A stretch of 64,000 nucleotides of DNA from the NCBI GenBank assembly GCA_037045155.1, contig JBAOIG010000005.1, positions 992,001 to 1,056,000 of the forward strand, given 5' to 3'. The position numbers were made by a program, and so were the translations under genes. Below are positions 63,047 through 64,000 of the stretch, piece after piece. This stretch comes from Thermomicrobiales bacterium (GTDB taxonomy: Bacteria > Chloroflexota > Chloroflexia > Thermomicrobiales > CFX8). Numbering within the stretch: the stretch's first letter is position 1; each line of letters begins with the position of its first letter. The notes under the pieces were generated by a model that searched no databases, had not been told where the DNA came from, and saw only the letters and a program-made list of their open reading frames with translations.

Positions 63047-64000
63047 ATGGACGAGCGCGTTGGGTCGGGGGCGAACGGATTGGCGGCGCTGGAAGCAGCT
63101 GTCCTCACGGGTCGCCTCTCGCGTCGCGATGTTCTGAAGCGTGGCGCGGCGCTTGGTTTGACTGCGCCTGCCATCGCCGCTCTTCTGGCTGCATGTGGCA
63201 GTAGCAGTAAGGAAACACCGGCTGCAACGGCCAGCTCGGGGGGCGGTGCTCCGGGCGCGGGCACGGCAACAACGGGGCCATCCGGTGGCGGACGTGGACG
63301 CGGCTCGGGCGACCTGCTGCGCATCCTTTACTGGCAGGCGCCGCCGATGCTCAATCAACACTATGCCAATGGCAATCTGATCTCCAATCCAGCGGCGCTT
63401 GTTCTCGAGCCGTTGATTCGTATCAGCCCTGAGGGCGACGTTGTCGCAGTCCTCTGCGAGAAAGCGCCGTCACTGGAGAATGGTGGCATCTCGGCCGACG
63501 GCAAGACCGTCACCTACACGTTGCTTGAGGGACTCGTCTGGTCAGACGGCACGCCGGTGTCGAGCGACGATGCCAAGTTCACCTGGAAGTGGGCAATTGA
63601 CCCGGCAGCGGGAACGACGTCCTCGCCAGCATTCGTCAATGTTGATGACATCGAGGTGGTGGACGCGCGAACCTTCAAGATCCATCTGAAGAACACAGAC
63701 CCTGCCTGGTACAACATCTTCGGCCGCGGCACGAGCGATGGCGCACCGATCCTGCCCAAGCACCTGCTCGAGAACTACATGGGGGATAAGGCGCAATCTG
63801 CGCCGTTCAACATGAAGCCGGTCGGCACCGGCCCATACAAAGTCACCAATTTCGTCCCCGGTGACGTCGTCAACTACGAGATCAACGAGAGTTACCGCTT
63901 CCCCGATAAGCCGTTCTTCAAGAAGGTTGAGTACAAGGGTGGCGGCGATGCCCCGTCCGCCGCGCGGGCTGTCCTGCAGACCGGCGAGGTGGACTACGCG
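63047..64000 (+). CDS. ABC transporter peptide-type substrate-binding lipoprotein, N-terminal part
   Basis: The first 318 residues are present; the gene runs off the right edge. The signal combines a twin-arginine motif (SRRDVLKR, residues 25-32) with a lipobox LLAAC, so Cys50 would be lipidated after Tat export. A Gly/Ser/Thr-rich linker follows to about residue 90. The binding-protein domain (SBP family 5, oligopeptide or dipeptide type) is clear: LVLEPLIRISPEGDVVAVLCEKAPSLE, DGLVWSDGTPVSSDDAKFTWKW-like segment, and GTGPYKVTNFVPGDVVNYEINESYRF. The ATG has GAAGAGGGGG just upstream. Ligand unknown. Confidence 0.9.
   Translation, partial: MDERVGSGANGLAALEAAVLTGRLSRRDVLKRGAALGLTAPAIAALLAACGSSSKETPAATASSGGGAPGAGTATTGPSGGGRGRGSGDLLRILYWQAPPMLNQHYANGNLISNPAALVLEPLIRISPEGDVVAVLCEKAPSLENGGISADGKTVTYTLLEGLVWSDGTPVSSDDAKFTWKWAIDPAAGTTSSPAFVNVDDIEVVDARTFKIHLKNTDPAWYNIFGRGTSDGAPILPKHLLENYMGDKAQSAPFNMKPVGTGPYKVTNFVPGDVVNYEINESYRFPDKPFFKKVEYKGGGDAPSAARAVLQTGEVDYA

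Overview
The window looks like chromosomal DNA from a high-GC, heterotrophic, probably aerobic bacterium. My best guess is Chloroflexota, near the Thermomicrobia. This is inferred from three things: several luciferase-like (F420-type) oxidoreductases, a heme A synthase, and a menaquinone-type ETF oxidoreductase. No 16S comparison could be run. Nothing indicates a plasmid or an intact prophage: I found no integrase, no transposase and no CRISPR array.

Layout. Positions 1-3753 hold the start of a HAD hydrolase, a small membrane protein, heme A synthase, a D-threonine-aldolase-like enzyme and a YdjC-type deacetylase. An exported L,D-transpeptidase follows on the minus strand. Positions 5008-9433 (minus) form an electron-transfer operon: etfB, etfA, a small membrane protein and a 706-residue membrane Fe-S oxidoreductase resembling ETF:menaquinone oxidoreductase (EMO). 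Positions 10083-15867 (minus) are a complete rRNA operon in the order 16S, tRNA-Ile, tRNA-Ala, 23S, 5S, initiator tRNA-Met. It has a near-consensus promoter, visible processing stems and a terminator hairpin.

Positions 16081-26804 (plus) form a compact 11-gene catabolic operon: two acyl-CoA dehydrogenases, a MaoC hydratase, two DinB-like proteins, an NDP-forming acyl-CoA synthetase, a phosphoesterase, two SDRs of the multifunctional-enzyme-2 type, a cysteine-less thiolase and a DUF35 protein. It encodes most of a beta-oxidation spiral that appears to end in a retro-aldol or thiolytic step, similar in gene kinds to steroid side-chain degradation. It probably feeds electrons to EtfAB and the EMO-like protein. 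Positions 27119-33229 carry two LLM oxidoreductases, an HMG-CoA lyase, an M20 peptidase and small proteins.

Positions 33277-46248 (minus) are the most unusual part. A single 3,576-residue protein without recognisable domains is followed by two phage-tail-collar-module proteins (three modules in total) and a small Tat-signal protein. There are no other phage genes around them. I regard this as the best candidate for an undescribed system.

Positions 46584-64000 are mostly housekeeping: a frameshifted haem-binding protein, methionine aminopeptidase, acetyl-CoA synthetase with a MarR regulator, an M81 peptidase, an HD phosphohydrolase, proline dehydrogenase, a third LLM oxidoreductase, a GH57-like protein, a rubredoxin/GltD/ferredoxin fusion, a SufU scaffold, a sulfurtransferase, and the start of a peptide-type ABC substrate-binding lipoprotein cut by the window edge.
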